DNA of 64,000 nt. It comes from Eupeodes corollae. Lineage: Eukaryota; Arthropoda; Insecta; Diptera; Syrphidae. Shown here piece after piece: positions 33,373 to 46,585 of this stretch (positions within the stretch are counted from its first letter, which is position 1; every line of letters begins with the position of its first letter). The notes under the pieces were generated by a model. The model did not search any database, was not told the DNA's origin, and saw only the letters and a program-made list of their open reading frames with translations. The stretch lies in contig NC_079149.1 in the NCBI RefSeq assembly GCF_945859685.1, positions 19,999,118 through 20,063,117 on the forward strand, written 5' to 3'. Made by a program: the position numbers and the translations under genes.

Positions 33373-34126
33373 TTGGTCAATCTGCGAAATAAAAATGGGT
33401 TCATCACTGAAAATGTTTTTTCGATGAAGAGCCTGAGAATACAACTTTATTGACGATTGACTGACTTGCCTTCTGGTTTAATTCGTCTTAAGTGATCATT
33501 AAAAGCCTCTTACTAACAGTTTTTCAATGCGAGATCATCCTAGGTAGAAATGGCGATCTCAAGGCAACCTAGCCTGAGATCCAATTAGCGCTGTAGTGCG
33601 CCGTTTTGATCATCCTAGTATCAGTCTATATTCAGTATTATTATAATCTTATAGTTACATAACTCTGATTTAAATATTGAAATGTCTTTGAGAGATTTTG
33701 AAATATTTCCTTTGTCTAAAAAGGAATAATTTGTTGTAATATTCAGACTGCCACTTAAGCAATGGGGATTTTTACAAAATTTTAAGTTTAACTGTTTTGA
33801 GAAGAACAAGACTTATCAAACAAATAGCGACCAAATCGGTTGATATCTTTTGGAGCAAAAGTTTTAATTTCACTTATTCATTTTGTTGAATTTAAAAAAA
33901 TAAAACAAGAAATGAGGTTTTTTTTTGGTGGTCGATAGTTCGATAGTTTTTTTAACAACTAAATCGATAACTTTTCAGTGATACCAACTTAGTATACAAC
34001 TTATAAATTAAAAAATTGAACCTCCAGTAAAACACTTGTTCGAAAGTTTACTCTGAATCTGAATGCAGAAATTACTAACAGTGGATTTACTCGGAGTTAA
34101 CTCAGCACTGAAAAACTAAGCCTTAA
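33373..34126. other. Unassigned AT-rich DNA
   Basis: No feature recognised. Confidence 0.4.
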
Positions 34127-34777
34127 GCACTATACACATGAGCACGAATGAGCAACGAATGAACGAATATTCGTCAATTTTGACATTTCTTTCACATAAG
34201 AGTTTTTAATTCGTCGCGAATGAAGTTTGACTTTTACAATTCTTTTTTTTGTTTATCATTATTGTGTTTTGTTTTGAAAACAAACGATTACGAAAATGCG
34301 GTCGAATCTACATTTGTTTTTTAAAAAAGTTAGTAGTGTCCTTGTTAATAAACAAAACAAGACAAAAATTTCATGTGCATCCATTTAATGCAAATAATTT
34401 TATTATCAATTAAGTTTTCTTTACCTTTTTATCCATATCCAGTCGAAAGCTATTCACCACCGGAACCAAAACAAGAATGATTTTTTAAGGTTAAGTACGC
34501 ACGATTATTTTATTCGTAGCGAGTGTGGATAATGTGGAACACGAAAAAAGTTTGACAGTTCGTATCAACTACAATTTTGTCCGCGACGAATAAATTTGTT
34601 TTCTTAAATTTGTTAATATATGATATTGAAAAGTAAAAGTATGCATCATAAACCAAATAGAAACTATATTGCTATCGTTTTGTTAAGAATTTGTGTGGAA
34701 ATATGTCTCCATACGTATATAAATTAACATTTAGTAATTCATTCGTCGTTCGTTGGTCGCGCTCATGTGAATACTGC
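34127..34777. mobile_element. MITE, copy 2 of the TTAA-flanked family
   Basis: 651 bp. Left end GCACTATACACATGAGCACG; complement of right end GCAGTATTCACATGAGCGCG; both lead into CGAACGAAT-type words. Flanks read ccTTAA on the left and TTTAAgg on the right, consistent with a TTAA duplication. It is the reverse orientation of copy 1 (21.36 kb), with about 230 bp more interior (roughly 34230-34450). No coding capacity. TTAA duplication would fit a piggyBac-mobilised MITE, but the ends do not begin with CCC, so the parent is unknown. Confidence 0.82.
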
Positions 34778-37770
34778 TTTAAGGTTTTAACTTCAATACA
34801 AATGTCATTTGTGTAACGAACTGTGACTAAATGACGTTCAATATTCTGGCAGTAAATTCTAATAGTTTCAAAGTGTTTTTGAAACATATGTTTTTCGTTC
34901 CATTTTCAGTAATGGCATAGTTTTAACTTGTCAAATGTCAAAATATGACAGAAAAGACAGCTGTGACAAATAGCGGGCTATTTAAAATAAAACACCTTAT
35001 TTTAAATTGAAATAAGAGTAACCATATCAAATGTTGAAGGATGTAGCACTTTTGAACGCACAACCGTGAAAGTCAACTTTTTGTTTGGACATTGTAAACC
35101 ATTTAAGTTAAAATGAATTGACTAAGATCGAACCGTGATTGTTTAAAAGCTTCTTCTTGTGAAAACTGTTTCAAAAGCTTTTAAATTTGAAATTTCTCAA
35201 ATAGAAAGAACATCAAACAATTCCTCTCGTTTTCGACTGAAATTAAGATTGAAATCAAACTTGATGCTTAATTCTTAGAATTCCTTTGCAGTAAAAATAC
35301 GTGCAACCAAAATATAGTGTTTATGCAAGGGTAAGATAAAGTGAATCAGAAAGTGAAAACAAATGATGAAAATTCCAATTGTCATTGTCTAAAAATGCAA
35401 CTTTTACATACCTATCTACCTAACCTATCTATAAGACTTGTGGTTAGTTCGTGCACCTTCAGTTTTATTTAGCTCATAGCTATGCTAACAACAAAACTTA
35501 AAAAAAGTATCTTACATCATTGGCAAATTGTCAGTCAAATCTTCAAAAATCATTTGTGTCTTCTCCCAGCTGCTAACGTTGTTATGGTTTTGTGGGTAAT
35601 TTTTTCATTAATTTAGTTTTTTTGTTGTTGTATTTAATTCTTAAAATTGAAGTGAGGATAGATTATAAAAATAGCAATGCGGATCTGTTGTGTTATGGCG
35701 CAATTGAAAATGATTAGCACACCTGACAGAAAGGCGACTACATTCCTGACAAGACAATAAGCTTTATTTTACACTTTACCTATCATCCAATATAGCTTTA
35801 TATATGATTATAACGAAAGTGTCACTGTCAATGTTAACCGAAAGTGGACCAAATGGTTGAAAATTTGATAATAAGCCAACAATGTATTTTTGTTTTTTTT
35901 TTTGTCGTTTACGTTCTATTATAAAAATATTTTCTCCTCTCTTGAACGGTATTCGGAAATGTTTTAATATTACAAAAACATAATTTCAAAAAATAAAATA
36001 AAACTAAAATCAACACAATCATTGCTGCAAAACTGAAGTGTGTTATTTTTGGTGACCGTTAAACTGTCACCATGACTGTCACACAAAATTATAGTTGCAG
36101 TGTCAGAGTTTTCGAAATAAAATATCACTTGCGTTGGCTGATGTCAGGTTTTGAAATTACATAGCAATAGTTCTAGGACCTATAGGTATGCAAGTGTGTT
36201 CTGACATTTTTGTTTCTATTCAAAAGAATTCTATTTTTGTAAAAATTAAATTTACTTACATTTAAGAATGACAAAATGAACTTTTTTTGAAGGAATGATA
36301 TGTACATTTCTAAATTTCTACATTTTTTAAATAATTAATTGCAACTGCAATTGTTTGTGATTGTGGGTGTTATTTTATAATTTTGAGTAATATTTCAAAA
36401 ACGTTAAGATAAAATATGTTGGTTTTCATTTTTCGAAGTAAATTTTGTTAAATTATTGGAAACACGGGTAAAAGTAGGGCAGATGAGCCTTAAAAGTAAG
36501 TCGATTTTTGGAGATATCTTAAAACAAATATTTCAAAATCATTTGAGTCTCTTTTTAATTTTTTTGGGGTTGCATTTGATTAGAATAAATATTTTGTGTC
36601 AAATATTGGCTACATGCAAGCCCTTTAAGTTAATAGATGGCTTAATTTTTCAAGAAAAATTGTTTAATGCAGAAAATATTGTTAATCAAAACTATTACAC
36701 AATTTCGATAGTAATCGAAAAACTGCTAGCTACGAATCACGAAAAATATATTGCAGAATCCACTCGAATTTTTAGTGGAAAATCTAATACGAATTTCGAA
36801 ATTCGGAAAATTCGGTATCACTAAATCCGAATTGAACGGACGTACATATGTCGTCCTATTTGATAACAACTTATTTTTTTTTGTTGCCAAGTGGGAAACG
36901 GTTTGTTTTTAAGTTGTTTGTTTCTGTTTCTTTAATTTAATTCAAAACACTTTGTTTAAAATGACGAAAACACACAAATAGAAGACAATACGAAAGACTT
37001 TTCGAAATTTTAAGTGACTGATATAGCCCAAGGCTTTACAAAACTAGCAAAAGATGACGTAAACATTTTCTGGGAGCAAGTAAGAAGTAAGTAGTTCACC
37101 ACCTTTTAAAGAAGCATCTGTTTGGAGAAAGCTATAAGTTTAAAATAAAAGCTATTGATCCATTTAATTTCTTTTTTGTCTATTCCAGACTTAGTTGGAT
37201 TCGAAAGCATACATAAATACATAAATAAAAACAGAATGCAACTGTTGGTGAAGAGTTCTAGAAACACCATCTTAAAAAACTAGAAGACGGCGTTTTTCAA
37301 TTGACAGGGCTGAAAATGTCTACTGCAGTAATACATATCACCTTTATATTAGGTTGTGATGTCCCAGAGCTAACACAGGTTCGAAATCAAAACGCTGAGT
37401 GTTCTATATCTGCTGCATCCCTGTTTTCAGTACGTGAGATTATCTTATCAACATCTCGGAAAGCCCAGGTCACAATAAACCTTCTTGAACTACAAATAAA
37501 AGTATACAAAGATTTAAATAATAAGTCGGAAGATTTAAAAAAAACAAAAAAAATGCCACAAACGAACACGTACTTTGTACAAAAAAGTTTCTTATTGAAC
37601 TTGACTATTCCGGTAATCTTTGAAATCTAAATCAAATGTATTGCAACTTTCTCGAAGAACTTTCCTCTGATTTTTCAGATTGCACTTCCACTTTAAGAAC
37701 TCTGTTCGACCAGCAATGATTGAGAAGGCGATTGAATCCATTTTTAAACACTTTATATTTAATTTTTTTT
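34778..37770. other. Unassigned AT-rich DNA
   Basis: No element ends or domains recognised. The longest open frames (36456-36824 plus, 122 codons; 37301-37630 plus, 109 codons) have no recognisable domain and base-composition-driven codon use. I do not call them. Confidence 0.45.
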
Positions 37771-40109
37771 ACAGTAACCACGTTTTTTTGGCATTCTATA
37801 AATAGTATAGCAGACAATTCCCAAGAAAACCCATCGGCAGCCAGATTTTTATATTTAAAAATTGGTGCAACTGAAAGAAGACTTGTCAGAATAATTAAAA
37901 AAAAAAGGAGCTGGGATGCGACCCACACTGATAACTTCCCATCCCGTTTGTCGATTTGTCTTGCTTAAAAGTTAGTCTATATGTACTCGTATCAATTTTT
38001 ACCAAACTTGCGTACTATTTTTTGTAGATTTTATTTTTTATGAAAAAACGGAATTACTGAATATCGAAAACAATATTTTCTCTGAAATAAAATAAGTTTG
38101 AGGCCAATATTTTTAATTTTTGAAAAGCTATTTGAGTCGAAAGTAAATTTTTACCAAGTTTTAGTATTGTTTTTTTTATTAAAAAAAAAACTGTCAATTC
38201 GATTTTTTTCAAAATTTTACTGAATGTTGAAAACAATATTTCTTATAAGTAAAAATTAGTTAGAAACTATTATCTCAAATTTTTGAGAGGATATTTGAGT
38301 TGGAAATCATTTTTTACCAACTTTTGTTACTTTTTTTAGTTTTTAATTTTTTGCAAACAAAAACCGTCAATTCGATTTATTTCAAAATTTACTGAATATT
38401 GACAACAATATTTTTTGAAAGACAAAAGTAAATTAAAGCCAATATATCAAAGTTTTGAAAAGATATTCAAGTCGAAAATCAATTTTTACCAATTTTTATA
38501 AATTTTTTCAGGTTTTTAATTTTTTCTCAAAATTGTTCCTAATGTTGAAAACAATATTTGTTACAAGATAAAATAAGTTTGAAGCCTAAATTTCAAGTTT
38601 TTGAAAACATATTTGAATCGATATTCAATTTTTACCAACTTTGAGTAATGTTTTTTTTTTAGATTTTCATTTTTTATAAAAAAAACTGTCAATTCGATTT
38701 TTCTCAAAATTTTATCAAATGTTAAAAACATTATTCTTCGTTGCACAAAATTGTTTTGGAGATGAAATCATAATTTAGTCGTAAAATTTTGGAGGTGACA
38801 AATATTTTGGTTCAGTTTTTTTGATTTATAAAAAAAACTGTTAAATAAATTTGTTTTCAAAAAATATACTTTTTTGATATCACGTTCCAATATATGATAT
38901 AAAATTTAATTCAAGTCTCTAGCGGTTATGGTTCGTAAGATAATAAGGGTTAACCAATATTTTCACCTTTTTTTTCAAACTGCTATGGTAAAAAAAACAC
39001 CCACGCTATTTTCTTGAGAGCCCTTTCTGCATCTTTCTGCCTTATTATCTGTACAACAAAATTTATTTGAAATCGATATGTCTACTGGTTCTTGAGCTAT
39101 GGACGACGAAAAAAACGTCGCGAACGTACGAACGTACGTACACAAGCACGCACAGAAATCTTTCTAAAAATCTTTTATTTCGACTCTAGCGACCTTCAAA
39201 CTTCGAGAAATGTCAAAATTTTCAATTTGACAAATCGGACCCATTACAATAACTTCTTATGGGAAGTTAAACAACACAAATAGAAGAATGTCTTGTGAAA
39301 ATCAAAAGTAAAAATTAACTTCAGCATAAGAAACTAATAAAATGGACAATTTTCAAGAAGAATTGGTACGAAAACATCTTCGATTCTTCGATTCGATTCT
39401 TTATATTCCTGAATCGAGTTGAAATGAGCTTGATTTGACTCTATTCCGGTCAGGGATCGGAGTCCAGTCAACATTTGTGAAGAAAAATCTGTATGGAGGC
39501 GTTGGTTTTACAGATAATGCATTATGGTCTGTTTATTTGCATGCTTGTGTACAAAAAATATAGTTTTGTTTTAATGAAAGTAAACAAAAAACGCCCATGG
39601 AGTATGGTGCTGAACTATTCAGTTCTTCATTGTTCAATACGAATAAACTATCGCACTTGCACTTCATAAGAAAGTGCTTTCAAACTTAATTTTGTAATAT
39701 TCTTGTGCGGTGGAAAAAAGATTTATTGAACCGAAATTGAAATAAACCTTTAGTGAAACAGAGCAAAACTTAATTATCTTTTCTATTGTTTTCTCTTGCA
39801 AAATAAGCTCAGTTAGTTCATTTTCATTAACTATCCTGAATATATTATCAACGGTAACAGATTGATTTTTTTCCACAATGGAAAACACACGATTCTAAAT
39901 GCACAACTATTCAACGAACACAGCCATCGAGATACAAATTGCAATATCAATCGCACCAACATTTGAGAACGAAATCAAAACCCATGCGTAGTGGAATTCT
40001 ACTTTAACTTTTATCGGTAGTAGTATTCATACTGCGGATATTATTTTTGTTATTCGTATAAAATCCTACTATACTATTGATAGATTTTCAACAAAACACG
40101 GGTAATGTA
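37771..40109. mobile_element. Terminal-inverted-repeat element T, copy 1, interrupted by R4
   Basis: The left end ACAGTAACCACGTTTTTTTG and the right-end complement TACATTACCCGTGTTTTGTT are related inverted repeats. The same element lies uninterrupted at 59.24-60.36 kb. Shared blocks: 'ggcattctata', 'ttcccaagaaaacccatcgg', 'aataaaatggacaattttca', 'gataatgcattatggtctgt', 'cagttcttcattgtt' and 'cacttcataagaaa'. Without the 1.36-kb R4 insertion it is about 0.97 kb. Short minus-strand frames (39664-39888) have no recognised domain; a related frame occurs at 59982-60236 in copy 2. Confidence 0.82.
37907..39270 (+). repeat. Repeat family R, copy R4, inserted in element T
   Basis: Starts GAGCTGGGATGCGACC after a run of ten A and ends AACTTCTTATGGGAAGTTAA. 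The empty site in the paralogue near 59356-59380 reads 'gaataataatttaaaaacac', against 'gaataattaaaa' and 'gttaaacaacac' at the two junctions, so both ends are fixed to within a few bases. Any target duplication is at most TTAA-sized. The interior shows the monomers, the conserved 3' domain and a short 'gaacgtacgaacgtacgtac' tract. Confidence 0.9.
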
Positions 40110-40299
40110 AAATGAAAAAAATACCAATATTTATATTGGATTTTTTAAGGTTTTTAACCTCTTATCAAACTTACTAAACAAAAAGAAGACCGATCTGGAG
40201 TAGAAACTGAAAATTGAGCCATTATATTGAAAGCATACAAATTGTTAAGTGTACTCTAAGCAAGCTAATCCAAGTTTTGAAAAAAAGATTTTTTAGCAA

Positions 40300-41317
40300 T
40301 TTTTTGTTAACGAGATTTTAAGTCCAAAACTATTTTTACCAAGTCACTTAAAATTTGTATTTCTTATATTAAAAAATACAAATTGGATGAATGAAATTAA
40401 TTTGAAATCAATGTTTTCTATTATTCTCGAGATATCGAGAACTGAACATCAATTTTTAACAATTTGGTGTACCTACTAGTTTTTGTAGATTTAAATTTTT
40501 GTATGAAAAAACTGAATGTTGGATTTTATAAGCCAATATTTTTAATTTTTGAAAAGATATTTGAGTCGAAAGTAAGTTTAAAATAAGGTAAGGTTTTTAT
40601 TTTATATAAAAAAGACTGTCTAATCAATTTTTTTCAAAACTTTACCAAATGTTGATAACAGTATTTCTTACGAAAAAATTAGTTTAAAGTCATAATCTTA
40701 CATTTTTGAAAAGATATTTCAGCCGAAAATCAATTTTTATCAACTTTTAGTATTGCTTTTTTTGGTTTTATAAGAAAACTGTCAACTTGATTTTTCTTAA
40801 AATTGTACCGGATATCAAAAACGTTATTTCTCGTTGCATAAAATTGTTTTGGAGATGAAATTATTTCTTGTTCGTAAGATAATCAGGGTGACAAATATTT
40901 GTTTTCTTTAGTTTTTTGGATTTATAAAAAAGCTGTTAATAGGACTTTTTTGTTTGGTTTCACGTTACAATATATAATATAAAATATTATTCAAGTCTCT
41001 AGCGTTATTAGTTCGTGAGATATGGGTTAACCAAAATGTTCACTTTAAATTGCTATGGTAAAAAAAAACACCCACGAAATTGTTTTGAGAGTCCTTTCTG
41101 CATCTTTTTGCATTTTTATCTGTATAACAAAATTTATTTGAAGACCATATCTCTTCTGGTTCTGGAGCTATGGACGAGGAAAAAAGCCTCAAGAACGTAC
41201 GGACGCACAGACATCTTTCTAAAAATCTTTTATTTGGACCCTAGGGAATTGAAACATCGAGAAATTTCAAAATTTTTAATTCGACAAAGCGGACCAATTA
41301 CAATAATTTCGTATGGT
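40300..41317 (+). repeat. Repeat family R, copy R5, 5'-truncated and diverged
   Basis: Lacks the GAGGCTGGGATGC start. Contains diverged monomers ('gaaaagatatttgagtcgaaa' near 40550), the 'cacgttacaatatataatat' block near 40960, 'ctgctatgg', 'ttctggttctggagctatgg' and the end block 'gacaaagcggaccaattac'. Open frames across it are accidental. Confidence 0.8.
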
Positions 41318-43085
41318 TTACAAGTTTACAAGACCCTTTTTTCCCAGATCTTCGACAACTTAAATATTTGTCAATTCATTTTCAAACCAAAGCACCAAAA
41401 GTTAAAAAGTCTAATAGTTATTGATTTTTGTACCACTGTGTATAATGCTTCATTGAACATAAATTTAATTTCTTACAAGAATTTATGATTCAAATGTGTG
41501 AATGCTTGAAGATGAGATTAAAAACAAAAAACACCTCAAAGAATCTTAATCTTCTATAATTGCACGCACTTGACAAGCACTTAGCTCGGACGCAATTAAA
41601 AAGAAGAAAAAAGCACCCTCTCTTTTTGCCGAAGTGTTAGAAACGTGCAAAATAAGAAACAAATCGAATCATTTGAGAAACAACTAAATAAAATAAAACT
41701 TCTACATATATCGGATTGGCTATAATTCACTTGGATTTAAAAATTCTCAAGTTGTTTCGTTTGTGATCGTGCTGTGTTTGAAAAAAGAAATAAAATACAA
41801 TTAATTGCCACGATTTGGTCGATTAATTTATGCGACGCCTAGGGCGCACTATGACCTAAAACAATTTTGTTTCTATATTTTATTCCGTAGAGTTTCTTGC
41901 AACTTTGAGATCATAATGAAGCATCACAGTTCACTAATGTAGAATTACCTCAAGTAGATATACTTTATGAAATGTTTGGACTTTTTGAAAAAGTGTTGTG
42001 TCAAGATTCGTAATAAATATTTGTTAACCTTTTGAAAATATCGATAGACAAACCTATACCTATGAAATAAGTGCCATCAAATTTTAAAGGCTTATAGCCA
42101 TTTTAGAAAATTACAAAGTTAAAAAAGATAATTTCAATAATTTAGAACGATTTAAGTATCAACATTTTACGTCAGGTAAAATCATAAAATTGCTTTTTCT
42201 AATTATATTAATTTGGTATGACTTCCAAGTTTCTGACATTTCAAATTATTAGGCCCGTTCTCCAGATTTAGGTTTGTTTGGTATTTTGTACTAACGAACT
42301 GTCACTATTTATAGTTTTTTAGTAAAATGGAATAATTATTTTTCTTGAGTTAAGAAAAGATTAAAATTTTCGAATGGCTATTTTGAAAATGTGTTATTTC
42401 AAAAATTCTAAGCCTTAACAATAGATGCAATTTAAAATGCTGCGTCATGGTTCTTTAATTCGAACATGCCCTTAAGTTAGAGAAAATAAATTATTGTTTG
42501 TTATTGTTTTTTAATTTTGAGAATTATAATGAACTACCCTATTGCCACGCATCGTTTGGAAAACATGCATATTTGTCCCAGTTTTTTCTTTTGTAACAAT
42601 AAAAAAGATATTAAATCGATTGACACAAAGAGAATTCCTTATTAACTAAAAGACCTCTAATGGCCTTCTCATCTAACAGTTTGTGTTCCAGTCAATAAAA
42701 AGAATAAGAAAGACGAACTTTATCTTTCTAAAGATATAAATGATTAAGAGTATAAACACACTCCTCCACTTTTATGGTTCATCTCATTATGATTGCCATT
42801 GTTAATAATTTTTTGATAAACAAGCATTCAGAGGAATATTTTTCGAGGCAACAACAACAATGATTTTATGTATGCCTGCTAATTAATGAAGATTAAAGAT
42901 TTTGTGACATCTCAAAGCAGTCGGCAGACATTCAAGGGTTCCATTTCAAAAGAGAAAAAACAGACCCATGTCGCCAAACGTAAGACTCTTTTTGCTAAGT
43001 TCAACGATCTTTATCAAAGAATCACAATCGATCTCATAAATTATACCTAACTAAAATAATAGATAGGGTAAATTGGAGTAAAATT
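41318..43085. other. Unassigned AT-rich DNA
   Basis: No feature recognised. Confidence 0.45.
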
Positions 43086-43089
43086 TATG

Positions 43090-43276
43090 GTGGGGCTGAA
43101 CTGACAAATTCTCCAAGAATAATTCTTGTCATGACAAGTGCTTTACCAAATTGGCCATTGGGATTCGGCTTAAAATTGTAGGACCTTTCGATTCCTGACA
43201 ACATAACTCGTTGTAAGTCACTAGGCCCTAGTTCTCAACGGACTGTTGCGTCACCCAATTTTTTATTTATAATAAA
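43090..43276 (+). repeat. SINE, 5'-truncated
   Basis: Contains 'aattctccaagaataattc', 'ttgtcatgacaagtgcttt', 'ggattcggcttaaaattgt' and 'ggactgttgcgtcaccc', then a TTTA-rich tail. The tRNA head and first part of the body are missing. Confidence 0.87.
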
Positions 43277-44168
43277 TAAAGCTTTGGGAATGGTCTTGGG
43301 AAAATTGAGAACATTTGAAAAATCGAACACCAATTTTTTTGTACGATAATACATTTGTGTTCAATTTCATAGAAATGATTTTTGAACAGAAAATTGGAAA
43401 ATTTTTAGTTGAAAACTCGGGAACTTCCTCAAGAAATACGCTCATAAACTGAATTTATTATTGACTATTATGTTAATACGACTGTGAAAATTGTAATGGC
43501 GTTTGTGTTCGTTTTGTTTAGGGAAACTTACAAGATAGATGGCGTTTTAAGCTGACATTAGCTGTACTCAATTTGATGAGTGTTTTTTTCGCGTTGTCAA
43601 TTTAAATTTAAAATTGAAATTCAAGCTTCGCATATGTATGTACATACATATGTACTATGTGTTTTTTCATACCTCTGATATTTATATAGAGGCGTAAAAT
43701 TACAAAGAGACGAGTTTCGCCGGGTCCTATAGTTTTTGAAAAAATATATGTGACTTGACTGAAAAATGTAATTACTGATGTTAATTTTTAACAGTTGGGT
43801 AGGAAAAAATCTTTATTCATAATTTCGAATTTTTGAAATTAAAACAAATCTAGACTTATTAGTATAGACTTTTGAAATAAAAAATTGGTCTTTAAACTAT
43901 TGCGATATTTTTCAGTTAGGTCAAAATATGAGTTGCATAATTTAATTTCTCACGTTTCCAAATTTATTTTTGAAACTATACGTTATTGGTAGTTTTTACC
44001 CGTGACATAAAGAAACTAAATGGAAAGTATTGTATTCATGAAAAATTTCAAAATCGAAGTTTTAATGAAACATAAATAAATATAAAAAAAATAAGTTGAA
44101 AACAATGGGTTTGGTGATTCTGTCCATCTTTCTTCCCCTATGCAGTTGAAGCCATATCGATTCGATTG
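43277..44168. other. Unassigned AT-rich DNA
   Basis: No feature recognised; contains the short palindromic 'catatgtatgtacatacatatg' near 43630. Confidence 0.45.
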
Positions 44169-44169
44169 A

Positions 44170-45280
44170 TGTTTATTTATTTATTAATTAAATTTAATTA
44201 ATTAATCAAATACATATTTCAAGAATTGTTTTCTTTAAACAATCTCTATTCATACAGAGGTCAATTTTATTATAAACCATATTAAATAGATACAAAGAAT
44301 GCGTTATTGGTTCATTTAGACCATAATTAGTCCTATGAAGAGGAGGATAAAATAATACATTTATGCTGCGAAAAATTAGTGATAGAACATGGAATGGAAT
44401 TAATGAAAGCAAATCACAAGAATTTATTCTGTTATCAATAATATCCTTAATAAACAAAACACTTTGGACGTGTCTCCGACATTTAAGCGTTTTTCAGTCA
44501 ATACCTTGATTTATAATCTGGTAAAGGCCCAACCCAGTTAAGTTTTCGAAGCGCATAACGAGTGAATTTTTTCTGAACTTCTTTCATTTCTCAAAATACT
44601 ATTTTCATAAGAAGGAGACCAGACCACAACAATATTCTAAAACAGGTAGAACAATAGACATAAATAAGGTTTTCAAAGTATAAGGATCCTTAAAATCTTT
44701 GGAGTTCCGCTTCAAGAAACCTAAATTGAATTACTTTTAGATACCATGTAATTAACATGAGATCTAAAGTCAATCTTTGAATCAAAAATCACCCCAAGAT
44801 CATTTACTTCAAATAACCTTAGAAGACTAACATCATTTAATTTATATTCAAAGCCAATAAGGGATGAAGATATAGATACATTAAAAATTTTACACTTCGA
44901 GTAATTCAGCAGATGATTGTAGTTGCACCAATTAAGAAAATTGTTTACATAAGCAATCTTCAAGTGAAGATGTTGCTGTGAAAACTTTCACATCATCGGC
45001 GTTTATCAAGCAGTTACCAAATTAAAAACAGAAGGTAAATCATTTATTAAGATTATAAAAAGAAGTGGACCCAAATGACTGCCTTGTGGAAGACCCGACA
45101 CCACGCCTATAAGATTTGAAACACAATCATCTATTTTAACAGCTTGTTTTCTATCAGAAAGGTATGAATCTAACCACTGTAAAAATAAAGCATTCAATCC
45201 TAACATCTTAAACTTTTGAAGGAGAAGACCATGATGCACGCGGTCAAAGGCCTTAACAAAATCAGAATATTCTCAAAAAC
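44170..45280 (-). pseudogene. LINE ORF2 3' half (Jockey/I-like reverse transcriptase), 5'-truncated
   Basis: Reading leftwards: motif A YSDFVKAFDRVHHGLLLQKF (about 45272-45215); FLQWLDSYLSDRKQAVKI; motif B SGLPQGSHLGPLLFIILIND (about 45105-45045); a frameshift near 45010; motif C NADDVKVF in place of (F/Y)ADDVKVF (about 44995-44970); LNYSKCKIFNVS (about 44905); LFEVNDLGVIFDSKIDFRSH (about 44820-44760); then a C-terminal open frame at 44206-44457 and an AATAAATAA-type tail (about 44170-44200, seen on the minus strand). The 5' end stops just before motif A, as in incomplete reverse transcription. Motif wording resembles the 23.9 kb fragment. Several breaks make it dead. Clade assignment within Jockey/I-like LINEs is uncertain. 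Confidence 0.87.
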
Positions 45281-45960
45281 GGCCCAGTAGATTTTTATGA
45301 ATTTATTTCTAAGAATTTGTTTCTTTGTTACTTTGCTTCTTTCAATACAAGAAATAAAATTTTGTATCACTCCATAAAGTTACTCAGGTTTCTTTGAAAC
45401 TAACAAAGCTCTTATATTACCAAAATAGTAATGTAATTTTTTCTTACCAAATTTTTTAACAAAAGATAAAGTCGAATATAACTTTTGCCGGTATGTTTTT
45501 AACTTGCGAGTACACACGAAATTACTATAGTAGAGAAGTCGAAAAAAGTGGGCCCCCACTTTCGCCTGTTTTACTGTCTATTCTCGTATGCACAAGCTCT
45601 TATACTGTCTCAATAAAATCTGATGTCAAAAATGTCATTGTTTTAATTTTTGATTAAAAAAAATTGAAACATTTTTTGTTGAAATTCAATTTTTAAATCG
45701 TAAAATTTATGAAATATTTTTAACCAGACCCTTCCGATACGTAAGCAAGTTCGTGTGACCCAGTCGTGCTTTTTTTTAAACTGAAAAAGATACTTACAGG
45801 GGAAAAATAAAAGAAATCTTAGTGTACTTTTAAAGCAAAATACGGTTACACATTTTTGAAAATTATTGAAATATCCCGTCTTTACAATTCTGAAAACGGA
45901 ACTAAATTAAGTTATATTTGAAAATTTGTACCCTAAGTTAACTTTGTGGTTAACACAATG
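45281..45960. other. Unassigned AT-rich DNA
   Basis: No feature recognised. Confidence 0.4.
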
Positions 45961-45964
45961 TTAA

Positions 45965-46105
45965 GTGCGAAGCACACGTAGCGTGATGAATATAGTGAGT
46001 ATCATTGTCAAGCTATAGGTCTTGGGTGCAATCTCTGTCGGTGCCATCCAAAAGTTTTTCACGGGTCGGGTACGGCCTCTTGCGGATAATTGACAAATCC
46101 TCCAA
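45965..46105 (+). repeat. SINE tRNA-like head and start of body
   Basis: Reads 'acgtagcgtgatg', 'tcattgtcaagctataggtc', 'ttgggtgcaatctctg' and 'ggtgccatccaaaagttttt', then 'cctcttgcggataattgac'. This is the 5' half of the SINE in plus orientation with a degraded B-box. The rest of the body is not recognisable after 46105. Confidence 0.75.
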
Positions 46106-46329
46106 AAGAAATAAAATACACGACTGTGTAGTACGAACTTTCTCATGTATCCAAAGAGCCTGTTTAAAAATAGCAAATGTATTATAAGAGTTAAAAATAT
46201 AACTGAAAAAAAAATTGTTTTCAAAAATTTATATGACATTTGGTTTCTTACAAAAGCCTTGATTTTTCAAAATTTTTGTTTGAAAATCGACGCAGCTTAA
46301 TAAAAATAAAAAAAACCTCTAAAGCGAAT

Positions 46330-46585
46330 CGGTAGCAGTACGCATGCGTTAACGTAACTTTTTTCGCGGGTACTGCTTTTTGCGAGGAATTGACAAATCC
46401 TCCAAGAGTAATTCTTGTCATGAAAAGTGCTTTCTCAAATTAGCCGTTCGGATTCGGCATATAAACTGTAGGACCCTTCCCTCTTTGACAACATTACTCG
46501 CACACAGGAATTGTTGAGAGTTGTAAGTCACTATTCCCTGGTTCTTCATGGATTGTTGCGCCACCTAATTTATATATTTTTAAAG
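46330..46585 (+). repeat. SINE body and tail, head degraded
   Basis: 'gcgggtactgctttttgcg', 'aattgacaaatcctccaag', 'gccgttcggattcggcata', 'tgttgagagttgtaagtcac' and 'ggattgttgcgccaccta', then a TTTATA-rich tail. The best-preserved plus-strand copy of the body. Confidence 0.88.

Noticed and set aside
36456..36824. 122-codon open frame
   Set aside because: Base-composition-driven residues (Ile, Leu, Asn, Lys), no domain, no second support.
37301..37630. 109-codon open frame
   Set aside because: No recognisable domain or flanking gene signals; overlaps an equally long frame on the other strand.
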